NCBI RefSeq assembly: GCF_029168945.1
Contig: NC_083603.1
Span: 42,098,396-42,162,395 of the forward strand
Origin: Cannabis sativa
Lineage: Eukaryota > Streptophyta > Magnoliopsida > Rosales > Cannabaceae
Direction: 5' to 3'
Length of the DNA: 64,000 bases
The translations under genes and the position numbers were made by a program. A model generated the notes under the pieces. That model did not search any database, was not told where the DNA came from, and saw only the letters and a list, made by a program, of their open reading frames with translations. This document shows, piece after piece, positions 35,226-48,164 of this stretch; positions within the stretch are counted from its first letter, which is position 1; every line of letters starts with the position of its first letter.

Positions 35226-35728
35226 GTGGTTTGGTTGTATTGTATTGTATTATATTGTAGTATTAAATTATATTATTATATTGTGTTGTATTGTATTTAT
35301 TGTATTATATTGTGTTAGATTGTATTGTGTTATATTATATTAGTATTATTTAATATAATATTATGTTTGATACTGACTTGTATTAATAGATTGTGTAAAG
35401 AAAATATATTTTTAATAAACTCGACTCAACACCAACTCTGGGTCAGGTCCAGGGTTCGAGTCCAGGTCCTGGTTTTGGGGTCGAGGGTCTGGTTCGAGTG
35501 GGTCCCAAGTCAAGTCCGAATCCCAATCCCTAGATTTGGGTCGGAGATTGGAGTTGACCCTGAATCATTTGTAAATATTATATAATACAATCTAATACGG
35601 ACAATTTGTTATATATATACAACTTACATTGTATTAATTTTTTTGTCTTAATAATTAATATAATACATTGTTTATTAAAATATAGTACTATTTATTATTT
35701 AATACAATACAACCCTTCCCAAACGAGC
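35226..35728 (-). mobile_element. MITE-like element with internal GC-rich array, copy 2
   Basis: Inverted relative to copies 1 and 3. The termini carry GTTTGG followed by TTGTATTGTATT on each side. A short GC-rich array (about 35440-35530) sits in the middle. On the minus strand it shows GTCAACTCCAATCTC before the array, shared with copy 3, and ACACAATCTATTAATACAAG after it, shared with copy 1. The array here is about 100 bp against more than 400 bp in copy 1. Confidence 0.65.
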
Positions 35729-37393
35729 TTTTATTATTTATAATAATGAGCTTTTATTATTTATAATAATGAGTTGAGAGTTATTTTAACTAATATTGAG
35801 ACTTTGTTGTCTAATTTTAAAAATGTATATTGTTTTCTTATGTTATGTTGCAATTTAATACTACGGAAAAACATATACAATTATATTAGACGCTTTAAAG
35901 TTTAAACTTTTTAGACAATTATACAATTTAAACTTTTTTGGATGGAATAAACTCTTCCATCCTTGTATATATAATTAATATGATAAAATATTTTTGATAA
36001 AATAATTATAATAATAATTTCAGAGATATATATGTGTCATCTCTCTCTCTCTCTAATTGTTAAAAAATAAATTAGAAATATTGTTCCAAATACATGTCTA
36101 TATATTGTTGCTCCAAATGACAGGTTATAACTTCAAATTCAATGAGCCAGCATGTCATAAATATTACTTCAATTTCTTTCTTTCTTTTTTGTTCTTAAAT
36201 ACTTGAAAAATATTTTGTCAAAATTTGAGTAATATACACTTGTTCAAATAGCTCACGTAACATATATAATTTTTTAAAATCACACAAATTTAGCTTAACA
36301 AACGAATAAATATAAATAGTTCATGATATAACTTAGCAAAAATTAATTAAATTAATATTTAAACATCAAAATCTAATATATTAAAAAAAACTAGTTTGTT
36401 CTCCTAATAAGCAACAATTCGTTAATGTATTACATTAATTATAATTAGTAAAAAATAAAAAAGAAGGATATACATCATAGGAAAAATCAATAATGTGGTA
36501 AATATTATTGTTGAATAATGTATATATATTTATATTTATTTATAGGACCGAAACCGACCATTTTTTGGGATGGGGTCGGAATAGAAGTAGATTGATGAGA
36601 ATAGCAGGTAGTAAATGAAAAAGCTTATATTATATATAAATATATAAAATATTTTATATATATTTGTGTGTGTAATAATTAATAAAGTTGTATTATTTGA
36701 ATGGACAGAGACAAATATATCTCTGCAGAATTGCCACAAATAATTTATATATATACATCTTGATATTTATTAATATAGAATTTTCTCATACCCTAGCTAT
36801 ATATGCATGCAGCCATGCATATTAATAATCTTGTTCATTTTCCATGTTTATATAATAATATTAATATATAAAATCCATTATTAATTGTGTATTTTTGTTT
36901 TTTGGTTTGCATTATGGGTTGTGGGGTTATATATTTATGATAGGGTTCAGTTCAACCCCTCTTGGCTAATAAAAGTAACATCAATTTATATTTGTATATA
37001 TATATATTCGGGAAGTATTGTGAGTGTGTTGTTTGAAGATGTTATAATTTTATTATCTAAATTTTGAGAGCAGTTTTATCCAATGTCGTTCGTGTTTTAG
37101 CAGTCCATTTTGACAAAACATATTTTTAGATTAGATGATGAGTTATTTTGGTTCGAGAGAATTTTTGCTCTGATCGTAAAATATATATATATTTGTATAT
37201 ATTTACAAATACAAATATATTTATGTATATAGAAAGAGGTCGTATATAATGAATATATATATATATATATATATATAAAATGCAGGTTCCATACATTAAT
37301 ATTAGTTAGTTATTAACAACTTTGCTATATATTGCTCAGGTCAAGGTTGGGCTGTCTAGCTTCCTATTTAAGGTCCTGACACTATTTTTATAT

Positions 37394-37424
<31 letters not shown>

Positions 37425-37726
37425 AATATAAATACACAAATAGTTAAAACACACGTAACACCATGATCAAAATATATATCTATAATTCTGTCGTATGGTA
37501 AAAGTTGAAATGAAATGACTCAAAATCTTGATATGGTGTTAAGCAAAAAAAAAATAAAAATAAATAAATAATCTTGATATGATCAAATCTCTGTGTATAT
37601 CTATTTTATGTATTTATATTTATATATCTGTGTGTGTTTCATCTGGCAATATTACTCGATCTATATTATAATATTGTATATAGCTTAGGGTACATTTAAT
37701 TGGGAGGAGATAGCTAGAAAATATCA
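35729..37726. other. AT-rich spacer with TA and CT microsatellites, no gene
   Basis: CT repeat near 36038-36052; TA-rich repeats near 37160-37280 and 37388-37432. No coding frame with support. Confidence 0.6.
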
Positions 37727-37930
37727 CACTACAAAAAGGGTTTTTATATCGTTACTGTTTCATTGGCCCTATAGCGTCGATTTTGGAGAAATTCATAACT
37801 ATAAGCGTTACAGACATAGTCAACTGAAAACACATAGAAAACTTATTATATGACTTCGGTTATTATGTAATGATGTTGAGACTTAGTGATGACATTTTAG
37901 TCTATTGTGTAAAATTTTTAATTGATGTAA
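37727..37930 (+). mobile_element. CACTA-type terminal fragment
   Basis: It starts CACTACAAAAAGGG, the standard terminus of plant CACTA (En/Spm) elements, followed by CACTA-like subterminal sequence. No matching right end is found nearby, so this is probably a truncated remnant. Confidence 0.5.
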
Positions 37931-38500
37931 ATTATATATGTATATAATATTACTTAAAAACTTAGGCAGGACGATGGTCACCCCACAATATATGTAGTAG
38001 TTCCGACAATCATTAATTATGTTATTTTTCTTATTATTAATAGGTTACCCTTCATTTAAAACATATATGATGATTAGTAACTTCTGGATAATTCTCCAAA
38101 CAATGTACAATATGTATTCACTATAAGAGTAAATTTATTTAGTATGAGCTTGCATATGGATATATATATATGAGAGATTTGAACTCATGAAAAATTGAAT
38201 ACAACAAGTTAGATATCATTCAAGGATAGGGGGGTTCTAATAGGGTTCTGTGGTTTCTTAGAAGCCTGGGATCAAATTTCGTTGTTCTTCTGGATTTGGA
38301 TGTACTTAGGATTAGAAATAATTGGGGTTGATTGTTTTAGTAAAATTTTAAGTTTCACTTTTAGTTTGTTTTAAATCGGATTTAGGTTAGGATTAAAACT
38401 AAAATCTAATTGTAAATTATGGTGTCTTGTCTTTTGACATGCAAAGTTCGTATTGATTTTGAGTGATCTGCTAGCCCCTATTTTCAGGTTTTAGTGCTCT
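37931..38500. other. AT-rich spacer, no gene
   Basis: No feature supported; the stretch 38220-38500 may be older LINE sequence but I cannot show it. Confidence 0.5.
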
Positions 38501-38544
38501 GTTTTTTTTTTCTTCTTTTGGTTATTTGGTGGAAGGTTATCAAT

Positions 38545-40965
38545 GATGATTTCTTGGGTTAAGCCTATTGAGAATGTACTCAAAATCTCAGTTGATGCAG
38601 CAACTTTTGACCACAGTTCATCATATGGTTTTGGGTTGGTGGCAAGGGATCACAACGGGTATTTGGTGGAGGCCAAAACAGTCTTTCACAGGAGGTACAA
38701 TAGCACCAGACATGACTGAAGCTTTAGCCATTAAAAAGAGGCATTAAGTTGGATCAAGGATCATGAATGGCATAATGTTGAACTCGAGTCCGATTGTCTC
38801 TCAATTGTCCAAGCTATTTGAAGTAACATCACCATGGTTTCGCCTCTTGGGGGAGTGGTGATGGATGTTGGAATTTATTTTACCAGGATCTTAGATCTAC
38901 TCACAAGTATGTTGATTAACACCCTAAATATGAACTTTCTAAAACGATGAAATAAACACATAAAGTTTAGGAAACCTTACATTAGGTGCGGCGGAATATA
39001 ATGACTCCTTCCGTTCAGATATCTAGCCCTTGATTCCTTTATGTAGCAGAGCATTATCAATATCTGAACCTGGATCTCTTTCTCTGAATCTTTGATGCTG
39101 AAACTCCTTCTTAATGAAAGTCTTTCTTCACGATCTTCCTCACTATGATTGAGGTATCACTTGCTGTGTGTGGGCACTACTCTCACACTAAGAATTTCGA
39201 AATCTCAATGAGGAAGAGAGAGAGAGTGGGTTCGGCCAAAGATAGGGAGAGAGAAGGCTCAGTTTTTTCTGAATCAGAAGTGTCAGAAGAAAAGTGTAAT
39301 TTTCCTGAAGCCTTCACTATCTATTTATAGCATTCCACTAGGGTTATGTTTGAATTATTTGGCATTAAAATAATGAAAAATATCAGAGGTAAATTCCTAT
39401 AAAAGTGGTCGGCCCTATACTAGTAGATTTGGGCCTCACGTTTTGCAATTTTGCAGTTTTATCTTTTCTGCATCTGATTTTCTCAAAAACGCCAATTTTC
39501 TAATTCAACCATTTAAATGCCAATTCTAATTATTTAATAACTATAAATAATTATTAAATAATATTGTCATTTATCATATTTATTAATTGAACCATACAAA
39601 GTATCATAATTAACAAATATGCCCCTATAAACTCTTTCTTTACAATTTCGCCCTTACTTAGTGAAAATTTCACAAATAGACATAGTCTAATTTGTGAATT
39701 ATAATTGATTAATCAAAACCAATTACATGAGTCTTACAAGCAATATCATCTCAACTAGTGCGGGGACCATGGGTCTATATAACCGAGCTTCCAATAAGTA
39801 GATCAAGAATTTATTACTAAAATTCACTAACTTATTAATTCTTCGTTGAATCCACGCATAGAACTTAGAATTGAACTCTCAGTTATATAGAATACTCTAT
39901 ATGTTCCACCATATAGACACATCATTAGTTATCCATTGTTATAATCCTAATTTGATCACTGATCCTCTATATGAATGATCTACACTGTAAAGAAATTAGA
40001 TTACCGTTACACCCTACAATGTATTTTATCCTTAAAACACTTGACCCCGTATAAATGATATTTCAGCTTATGTGAAATGAGTACTCCACCATTTATGTTC
40101 GTTTGGTCAAGCTCGAAGGAGATCATCCTTTGCTTACTATTTGCCAGATAGAAGCTATAGATTCCATGTTTATGATAGCGCTCCCACTCAATTGCACTAC
40201 CGTGTTCCCAAAATGTACGTATCACCCTGACCTAAAAGTAGGCTTAACTAACAAATCAAAGAACACGAATAGCCTCTCGAGATTGAGCCTAATCATATCA
40301 GGATTAAGATCATTTGATCTAGGATCAACTAGGCGATATTGACTTGAATAGATATTACGGTAAGTTTAATAAATCTAAGTCAAAGTTCAATATCGGTCCC
40401 TTCCGATGCATACTCCATGCATCCAACCTGAGCTTTTCTTTAACCAATGCTCTGGAAAGAACATAGCATTTCTCCAAATGCAAGTAAACTCTGTTGTAGA
40501 TTATCATATCAGTAAAACCCTATGTCTGATAAATCTAGGAAACTTTATTCACATAGTCATGTTTACTTTCCAATGTGTTGACGGCACAATAAATAGGATC
40601 AAGTATGTGAAAAGGGTTTCAGATGAATTTATACATTATGTACATATAATCATGAAATAAATCATGTGAACCATACAACATTAAATGTTATTTCTGATCT
40701 ATATTAATAAGTAAATTTGATTATATTGAAATGAGTTTTATTTATGGCATAAAACCCAACAATGGACTGTCGACAACTTCTATCTATTTTAAACAATATT
40801 TCTTTGTTTTTCATAAAACGATATGCTAATATGACTGCGCACAGCTTTGTTAGAGCTCTTTTCCAGATCGAGTTTTCAGTGGGAGGGATGTTCCTACTGA
40901 ATTTTAGTCTTGTCTTTTGGCTGATTTAGTAAATTAATACAATTCCATTTTGCATTCAAAAAATA
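38545..40965 (+). pseudogene. LINE RNase H domain, split by a solo LTR
   Basis: Before the insertion the plus strand encodes an RNase H-like start (VLKISVDAATFDHSSSYG, FGLVARDHNGYLVEAKT) and the motif ELESDCLSIVQAI, with frame breaks. After the LTR (from 40762) it resumes with the domain C-terminus, NISLFFIKRYANMTAHSFVR, then a 3' UTR and a short A run at about 40959. It resembles the 3' end of an L1-like plant LINE and is clearly dead. The 5' end is truncated near 38520. Confidence 0.75.
38866..40761 (-). mobile_element. Solo LTR, 1896 bp, probably copia-type
   Basis: The ends are TGTTGG...CCAACA, with an exact 5-bp duplication ATGGA (38861-38865, 40762-40766). No internal retroelement sequence is present. 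On the minus strand a TATA-like CTATAAATAGATAG lies near 39320-39335, so the LTR probably reads on that strand. It formed by recombination between two LTRs (standard mechanism). Frames inside (39145-40660) are not genes. Confidence 0.85.
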
Positions 40966-41384
40966 TGATTAGTAATATTAATTTTTTATTTTTATTTTTT
41001 ATATAATATTGTAGAACAATTAGATTAAAAAAAGTGTCAAAATATATATGAGTTTTAATTTCGAAAAGTTTATATAATAGATAAAAAATTTGAAAAAAAA
41101 TTACAAAAATATTTTAATATGGAAAAAATATATTTTTACTCTTTGAAATTTTTTATTTACAAAAGTACATCTTTAGTAAAATAATCAATTATTTTTTGGT
41201 TGTTTTATAGTTCTCGTGAAATTATTTTTTTGGTTGTTTTTAGCTGTTTTATAATTTATTTTTTTAGATGATTTCTCGTTTACAAACATATATGTGTATA
41301 AAAATGTTAGGCCGTAAAATTATAAATAAAACATAAAAGGGTATTTTTGTAAATTCTCCTTTAATTTTTTTTATTAGGGCTCGT
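40966..41384. other. AT-rich spacer, no gene
   Basis: Nothing supported beyond A/T runs. Confidence 0.55.
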
Positions 41385-43810
41385 TTGGTAGACTGTATAA
41401 ATGTTGTATTGTATTAAATAATAAATAACACTATATTTGGATAAAGCAATGTATTGTATTAAATTTTTTAATACATTAATGTAAGTTGTATTATTTAATA
41501 CATAATAAATGATCCATATTAGCTTGTATTATAATATTTATAAAGAATTTGAGGTCAACTCCAATCTCTGACCCAGATCTAGGGACTCAAACCTGGGACT
41601 TCGACTCGAAACTGAAGACAGGACTGACTCGAATCCGGCTCGGACCTAGACTTGAACCCCGACTTGGACCTGACCGGTTGTAAGACCTCGGTTTGACCGG
41701 GTCAAAAAGTATTATATATATAATAAATAATATAATTTATATATGTATGTAAAAAAAAATTAAATTGAATATATACTGAACCCTCTCGTCCCCTCTCTCT
41801 TTCTATTTATATCTCTATTATTTTCTCTCTCTTTAAACACAAACCCAAAAGAAAACCCACCATCACCACCACTCCGGCGACCAACCTCCGGCCACCGCCC
41901 GACCCCACGCGCCGAACAGAACGGGACCCCAGGTGCCGGCGACCTCACCCCCCAAGCCCCGCCGCTCCTTTCGCCACCGTTAACTCGGGATCGCAAGTCA
42001 AAGTTTGGGGTTTCAAACTTTGAACGGATTTTCCGGTCACCTCCGGCGTCCGTTTGACGAATCGTCTTCACCACTAAACTCAGCTCGTCGAGGAGAACAA
42101 TCTACACTAAACCATTTTTCCCGGTTCGCTACTTTTTCTGGTGACATTTTTGTAGACCCGCCTCTTTCCGACGACTTTCCGGTGACATAGTGTACCGTTT
42201 TGACAAACGGTTGGCATGGGTGTGATCTACTCGTCGAGGTGGTCGTTTTGATATACACTACCTCTATTTTCGGCGACGTTTCCGGTACACCGATTTTTAC
42301 CGCCACCAATTGTTAATGTGCACTGCTTAGGTGAGGCTTCGGAACCCTAAATTTTAAATATAGTCATATTATATGTCGTTGGACTCGGTTTTGAATGTAG
42401 AATGCGATGATGATAATTATTTAACTATTTGATGGTATAGGTGAGAGTAATATGTAAGTTTGGACTAAACAATTGGAGCTCGGGACTTAAGAGCTTAAAA
42501 TCGTCTTTTGGAAAAAGTTTAACGACTCGGGAGAGGTAGGGATTCAATTTGATTATTGGACTTAATTTTTATATGTGTTGTATAACATTAGACATATTCC
42601 AATTTTTATGATTTACAAAATTGTTTGAAAAATTGAAAACTTAATCTGCATATTTTTTTTTTGGACTGTTCTGGGGCACTGAGTGCCAAATATATTTTTG
42701 TGTGCAAATATTTATGCAGGTTATGATTTTTAGGTTTATTCAAAATACAGATGTTATGCTGCCAAATTTTCTAGAAAATAAAAAGGAATATGTTCTTTTG
42801 TTATGCTTATTATTTGTCTGCTTTAGTTATACTGATGAGAGCCATGTTGATCATGTTCGGTGCATATTGTTGTTTCACGACCTAGTCTCTGTGTCATCAT
42901 AGGTAGATCAGGTGTGCACTCACCTGTAGGTGAAAGACCTAGAATCTGTACAGGGAGTGAATTAAATCTGAGCCCCGGTATTATGGTGGATATCAGATGC
43001 GACTACCCGGTTTTGGATGTCGTTTTCTATGATTAGTATTGAGAGCTAGGGGTCTAGTGGACGGTGTGATATGCATTTGACGTTTGATTTGTGATTATTT
43101 GTGGTCTCTCTACTTTATTTGTACATATTGATACTGTTGATGAGATATTTTATTTTTACAAAGCTAACCATGCATGAATTTTATTAAACCAAGAGTCCTT
43201 TGATATTAGTTGTTTTCCTACTGGGCTTTATAAGCTCACCCCCTATTTTCTCCCATTCCAGGAACTTAGTTTGATGCTAGTGGATGAGGATGGTACCGTT
43301 GGGAAAGGAATGTCGTTATTAGTTTAATCATATTTTACTCTTTCACCTTCTAATGAGACTGATTTTGTATTTAAGTTGAAATGGATGGTCTGGATGACTT
43401 AAATTAGCTATGTACTAGTTAGAAATGAGAAATGATGGATGCTAGGTATTATTTTGGTATTTTATTGACTTATTTAATCTATCTATGTGGTGATTACATA
43501 ACTGTGGTAATATTATTGTTCTTTTATACTGATGAGTGGTCCTGATTTTGTTACTAATATTTTCTTATTAATATAGGAGTTAATCCATTACTTTTAAATC
43601 AGTATTTTATAATATAAATAAAATGATCATTTATAAGCTTTATCTTCCTACAAGGATTAAAGTGTGACCTTTGACCACCTAAGTTATGGATATTACACAT
43701 CTGTCACCGCCTAGGGCTCGGGTCGTGACACCGGTAGTCGGTGTTGGGGGTCGAGTTTATTAAAAATATATCATAATATAATATAATATACAATACGGTG
43801 TACTGAACCA
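41385..43810 (+). mobile_element. MITE-like element with internal GC-rich array, copy 3, split by a solo LTR
   Basis: The left end GGGCTCGTTTGGTAGACTG and the following TTGTATTGTATTAAATAATA match copy 2; GTCAACTCCAATCTCTGACC precedes a GC-rich array at about 41570-41678. After the LTR, GTCGGTGTTGGGGGTCGAGT (43737) corresponds to copy 1. The right end is near 43810. Without the LTR the element is only about 370 bp. Confidence 0.7.
41679..43730 (+). mobile_element. Solo LTR, 2052 bp, probably Ty3 chromovirus (Tekay/Del-like)
   Basis: TGTAAGACC at the left and GGTCGTGACA at the right are flanked by a perfect 5-bp duplication CCGGT (41674-41678, 43731-43735). The right end GGGTCGTGACA and the AAGCTCACCCCC block near 43229 are familiar from long plant chromovirus LTRs. 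A CT-rich leader follows a TATA-rich stretch near 41715-41830, consistent with plus orientation. The 104- and 90-residue minus frames inside are not supported. Confidence 0.85.
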
Positions 43811-44774
43811 ACCTTTAAAGAATAAAATTGTGTTTTTAATTTTAATGATCAGGAGAAAAAACATAGAAAATGTTTTTAAAATAAAGGTTCATCAAAATGT
43901 TTTGTCCTATGTATATATAATATCTTCTTTCACTTTTCTCTCTGGATCATTAGCTGTATAATTATCTAATAATATTTTAGCATGATTTTCATGTGGAAAA
44001 GAAAAGGTATGTTATGAGACATATACACAAAGGATGCGTATATAAATATATATATAATATTTAAATATGGGCATTATTATAAAGTACGTATTAATAATAC
44101 TTAGCACTAATTAAAGTGACATTTTATAATTATACGATCGGATATTTAATTGTATAGTAATGCTAATTAACTAGGAATATGACACGTTCAACGTGCTGAT
44201 AGACAGTACTATACTAATTTTTTTAACATTTCTCTTTAAATATATATTAATGTAAATTATTAATTATACTATATAGTACAGTAATATATAGTTCAGTAAT
44301 AATTAATTTCAGATCGATGATAATACATTAGACGTACGATATATATGCATGCATGCATGCATGGATCACTGACTGATCATAACCTAACTAATATATATAA
44401 CTACAGTTTATTTAATATTATATTTTTAAATATACTAAAAATATAAATTACAGAATATATAGTCAAACTTTTCTACTGGCTGTACGGCTGTAGATGTAGT
44501 AGACTAGCTAGTAGTGGTAGATAATTATTTTTTTACCAGTTAAAATTAATTTTATAAAGAGCTAGTACATGTTGTTAATAAATTGACATATGATATTAAA
44601 TGAATATAGCTAGTACCATGCATGCTCATCTGGTCTTTGTTGATTTTTAATATATAATTTTGATGGGAATCTCATCTTTTTTGTAGTGTATTATCACTCA
44701 ATATATATATTATTAGTTAATATATGGCAACAACATGTATTGTATATATTATAAGCAATAACATGTATTAGCTA
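43811..44774. other. AT-rich spacer, no gene
   Basis: Contains an ATGC repeat at 44346-44362 and a lone CACTA-like end TTTTTTGTAGTG at 44677-44688. No gene is seen. Confidence 0.55.
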
Positions 44775-44794
44775 TAGGTATAATAGCAATATAA

Positions 44795-44926
44795 GCCACT
44801 AAGGCTAGCTTAGTGGTAAGGGAGGGATGGGAAAAAGAGAGAGGTCATGAGTTCGAACCCAGGACCTTTAAGCTATTAAGCTAATATATGATTGTAAAAT
44901 ACCATTACGCTACACTAAAAAAAAAA
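44795..44926 (+). mobile_element. tRNA-derived SINE, 132 bp, with 20-bp target duplication
   Basis: It begins GCCACTAAGG. It carries an RNA polymerase III A box (TAGCTTAGTGG, 44806-44816) and B box (GTTCGAACCC, 44851-44860), then a short unique body and a poly-A tail. A perfect 20-bp duplication flanks it (44775-44794 and 44927-44946). The exact duplication implies a fairly recent insertion. Confidence 0.93.
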
Positions 44927-44946
44927 TAGGTATAATAGCAATATAA

Positions 44947-47900
44947 AATGCATGCTTTGTTTAATTTTATTTAGAGATATTGTTATTTTTTTATTAAAAG
45001 ATTAATTATCATATAAATTAATTTCAAATAGTGAAAAATTATAATATGTAATAAAGTTAGGTTGTCTATGGTATATATATATAAGAGTTGACGAAAAAAT
45101 AATAACAGCTAGAACTCCATCCTACCTGCACTCGGTGTCACGGTTGGAGATGGATTTTCTTTCAAGAGGAAGGATGCAACGAACGAACTTGCTTATAAGT
45201 TATAATTGAGCGTAAATCTTTTCAAAAAAGAAAAAATTATCCTCCACAAGAGTAGAAGTCCTCCACTCCATCCAACTCTAGGTGCTTCAAGGCCATTATT
45301 AAAATTTAAAGACTGTCAAAAGCAAGAAATAAAATTACTACTAAGTTTTGTTTCCATAAGGAATAGGGTGGGGCACCTATTGTTGAATAAGCAATCGAAG
45401 ATATCTAAACGCACTTGAGTTAATTAGATTCTGTGCATAAGTTAAGATTTTCATAATGCTTTGTAGGATTGTAAAGCAATCACCATTGAATCATCATCAG
45501 ACCCATTAGAATCCATCTCCACTGAGGAAACTTTTAGGTTTGGACTCGCAGCATTTAATGAATGTGGAGCAAGTGTACCAAAACTTTGACCGGGAGAATG
45601 CTTAAGCATTTATCTCATAAACTGGGCCTCATAGTGTCTTTTAAAAATCTTTTGGAGACATATTTTTCTTATTTGCATTGACTATACCAATCTCAAATGT
45701 AGCAAGAGACGGGGTATGGACATGACAGGGATATAGATAGTAAGAGAGACACCCGGTGGCAAGGAACTTGAATAATTCTTTTTAATTCTTATTTTAGAAA
45801 CTAGGGCTTCGATTTCAATTGTTTCTATTGAATATGGCCTAATATGATTATTTTCCTAATATTAATCTCTATGCAATAGCAGGTTTACTAAGGTAATTTA
45901 TAGTCTTCTCAGATATATAAATCTCAATTACATGCAAATTTTCTACTCTCGTGATAAATTTAACATGCAACAGGCATTAAGCATAAAAACCCTATAAGCT
46001 ATCTAAACCATATAGGTACTCTCGTCCTATATCGAAATTCAGTTCTATTTTACTATAGCATATTTGACACTCACTTCTCAGATCTCGCATCAAACTCATA
46101 GACAGATAATTGGTGATCAGGCAATTAAAAGTAATTAAGCACAAATAAAATAGAATACATAGAAATTAGGGGAAAATAAATCATATTAAAAACCATAAAC
46201 AATGTTAAACAATATCCATCTAACCCTAATAAAGTGTTTAGCTACACATGTTCAATGAAGCACAATTACACATATTAACTTAAAGAAAAGAGATGAAAAT
46301 AGAGAAGAGAAGAAAAGAAGAATGCTGAAAAACCCTGAACAGTATGTCTCCAGTATTGCAGCTGATCTCTCTACTCTATATCTGAACTCTCACCTTTTTT
46401 TCTCTCTGAGATTGCTTGCTGAAATCAACTCCATTCTTCCCTTTATATAGGCATTGAAGGCCTAAAAATATGGAAAAAAACGCAATATTTAAATTCCCAT
46501 TCGGATTTAAATTTTTGGGAAACCTCAAACGAGATATTTTTTTTCTGCTGCGTTGACTGATAGTATTTTGGCCATAAATCTCTCAATATTGCTCGGAATC
46601 AGACGATTCAAGATGTTCCGGAAAGATAAAAGAGAGATCTAGAACTTTCATGTTTTGACTTTTTCCAAAATCCAATCAGAAAACCGTCGAATTCAGGCTT
46701 GAAGTTTCGGCTTCCACAATTTTCTCTATTTTAAATATCATGATATTTTTTATCTTTTTCCCATCTTTTTCTCTGATATTTTTCTAATCTTCTTCTATTT
46801 TAAATCTGTAAAAATAAAAGATAACAAGCGTAAAAATGCTCCAAACACAATTAAAACTCAATTAAAAATATACTAAAATTAATCTAAAATTAATACTAAA
46901 AATAACCTAACAAATTCCCCCAAACTAAGCTTTTACTCGTTTTCGAGTAAAACACTAAATAAACATTAAACAAGTCAATCTTCAAAACATGAGTAAATTT
47001 TCAAGTAGCTTCAATAATATGATTATGAAAAAATTCACTCATGCATATAATCCAGAATTTCAGTTTAATTACACCCTTGACAGATTTCAATTTATTTTCA
47101 TTTAGCTCATAAACCATATAATGCAATTAACTAACAATTAAACCACTTGATGCACGCTAATTAAAATCATCAATCCACTAACCCAAAATTCCATATGCTT
47201 GTAATACTTACTATTCTCCACTAATATAGATTAATGCACAACCAAGAATCAGAAGGTCTTTCTAGGCTTGTAATGTTAGGCTTAGGGTAAAGGTAGTTGA
47301 AATGGTCATTTAGGCTTTCCTATACCATAAGCTTCTCCAATCATGTCACCCACAATATTTTTCACACAATCCCAATACCCCTTTTTCTAATTACATGAGA
47401 GATATATTCTTCAACAAGGTTGCAACAACTTTATATTTATTTTTTTTTTCTAGATTTGACACTGGTTGTCAGTTTTTTCTTTCTTTTCTCCTTTTTTTCA
47501 AGTTGTTGTCAATCAATTTTTTTTTTATTTTTATATTCTCTCAATTTTCACACTTTTTCCACACACATACAACAAACTTTCCATACAAATTCCCCCAAAC
47601 TAAAGATCTACTTATGGTATAATTAGGATTAAATCTTAGGATATTCATGGGTTTATCTTTTTTCTTAGGCTCAATATGTGTAGAAATAAAGAATAGGTTA
47701 AGGCTCAAAAAGGGTAACTAGGATAAAAATTACAAGGATGGCTTGAAAGGCACAATCGATCCAAAAAATTGCCTAAATCACTTTCCTAGTCATGCATAAT
47801 TTATTATTTCGCCTCAAATAGCAAGCAAGCAAGTTCTAGAATTTTCCAAACAACTTTTCACATATCAAATTAGCATACATAAACCAATTCAATTACTAGA

Positions 47901-48164
47901 AAATTACCTAATATGATTCTATGTTCTTTTAAGTATAAAATTAAAATTAGTCAAGAATGTGATATCACCAAGCACACGGATTTTTCGAAAAATAAATGAA
48001 TTTTTCAAATCATGCTATCTACCTACTTTCAAATTGACTCACATTAAGAAAATTGACTCACAACAATAAAAATTAAAAATTAAAAGACATAAAACTTAAA
48101 AACTCAAAATAAAAATTAAGTCATGCCACTTTGTATAATTTCTCAAATAGCGAAAGATAATTGT
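44947..48164. other. AT-rich region without a gene; possible non-coding retroelement debris
   Basis: The phrase AATTCCCCCAAACTAA occurs near 46913 and 47589. Its complement is purine-rich and G-rich, as in polypurine-like tracts of large LTR elements. Poly-T rich frames at 47395-47630 are not coding. A large non-autonomous retroelement is possible but no ends were found. Confidence 0.4.

Noticed and set aside
39145..40660. Several 60-84 residue frames as possible genes
   Set aside because: All fall inside the 1896-bp solo LTR and overlap each other on both strands.
41760..42309. Minus-strand frames of 104 and 90 residues
   Set aside because: They lie inside a solo LTR with clear 5-bp duplications, on the strand opposite its likely transcription, and show no domain.
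37727..44688. A 7-kb CACTA transposon bounded by CACTACAAAAAGGG and TTTTTTGTAGTG
   Set aside because: Three-base flanks differ (TCA versus TAT), no transposase is present, and the interval is filled with unrelated elements; more likely two separate remnants.
44806..44860. A tRNA gene with A and B boxes
   Set aside because: No cloverleaf can be drawn; poly-A tail and 20-bp duplication show it is a SINE.
45206..45418. A 70-residue plus-strand protein
   Set aside because: Isolated short frame in repeat-rich DNA; no homologue recognised.
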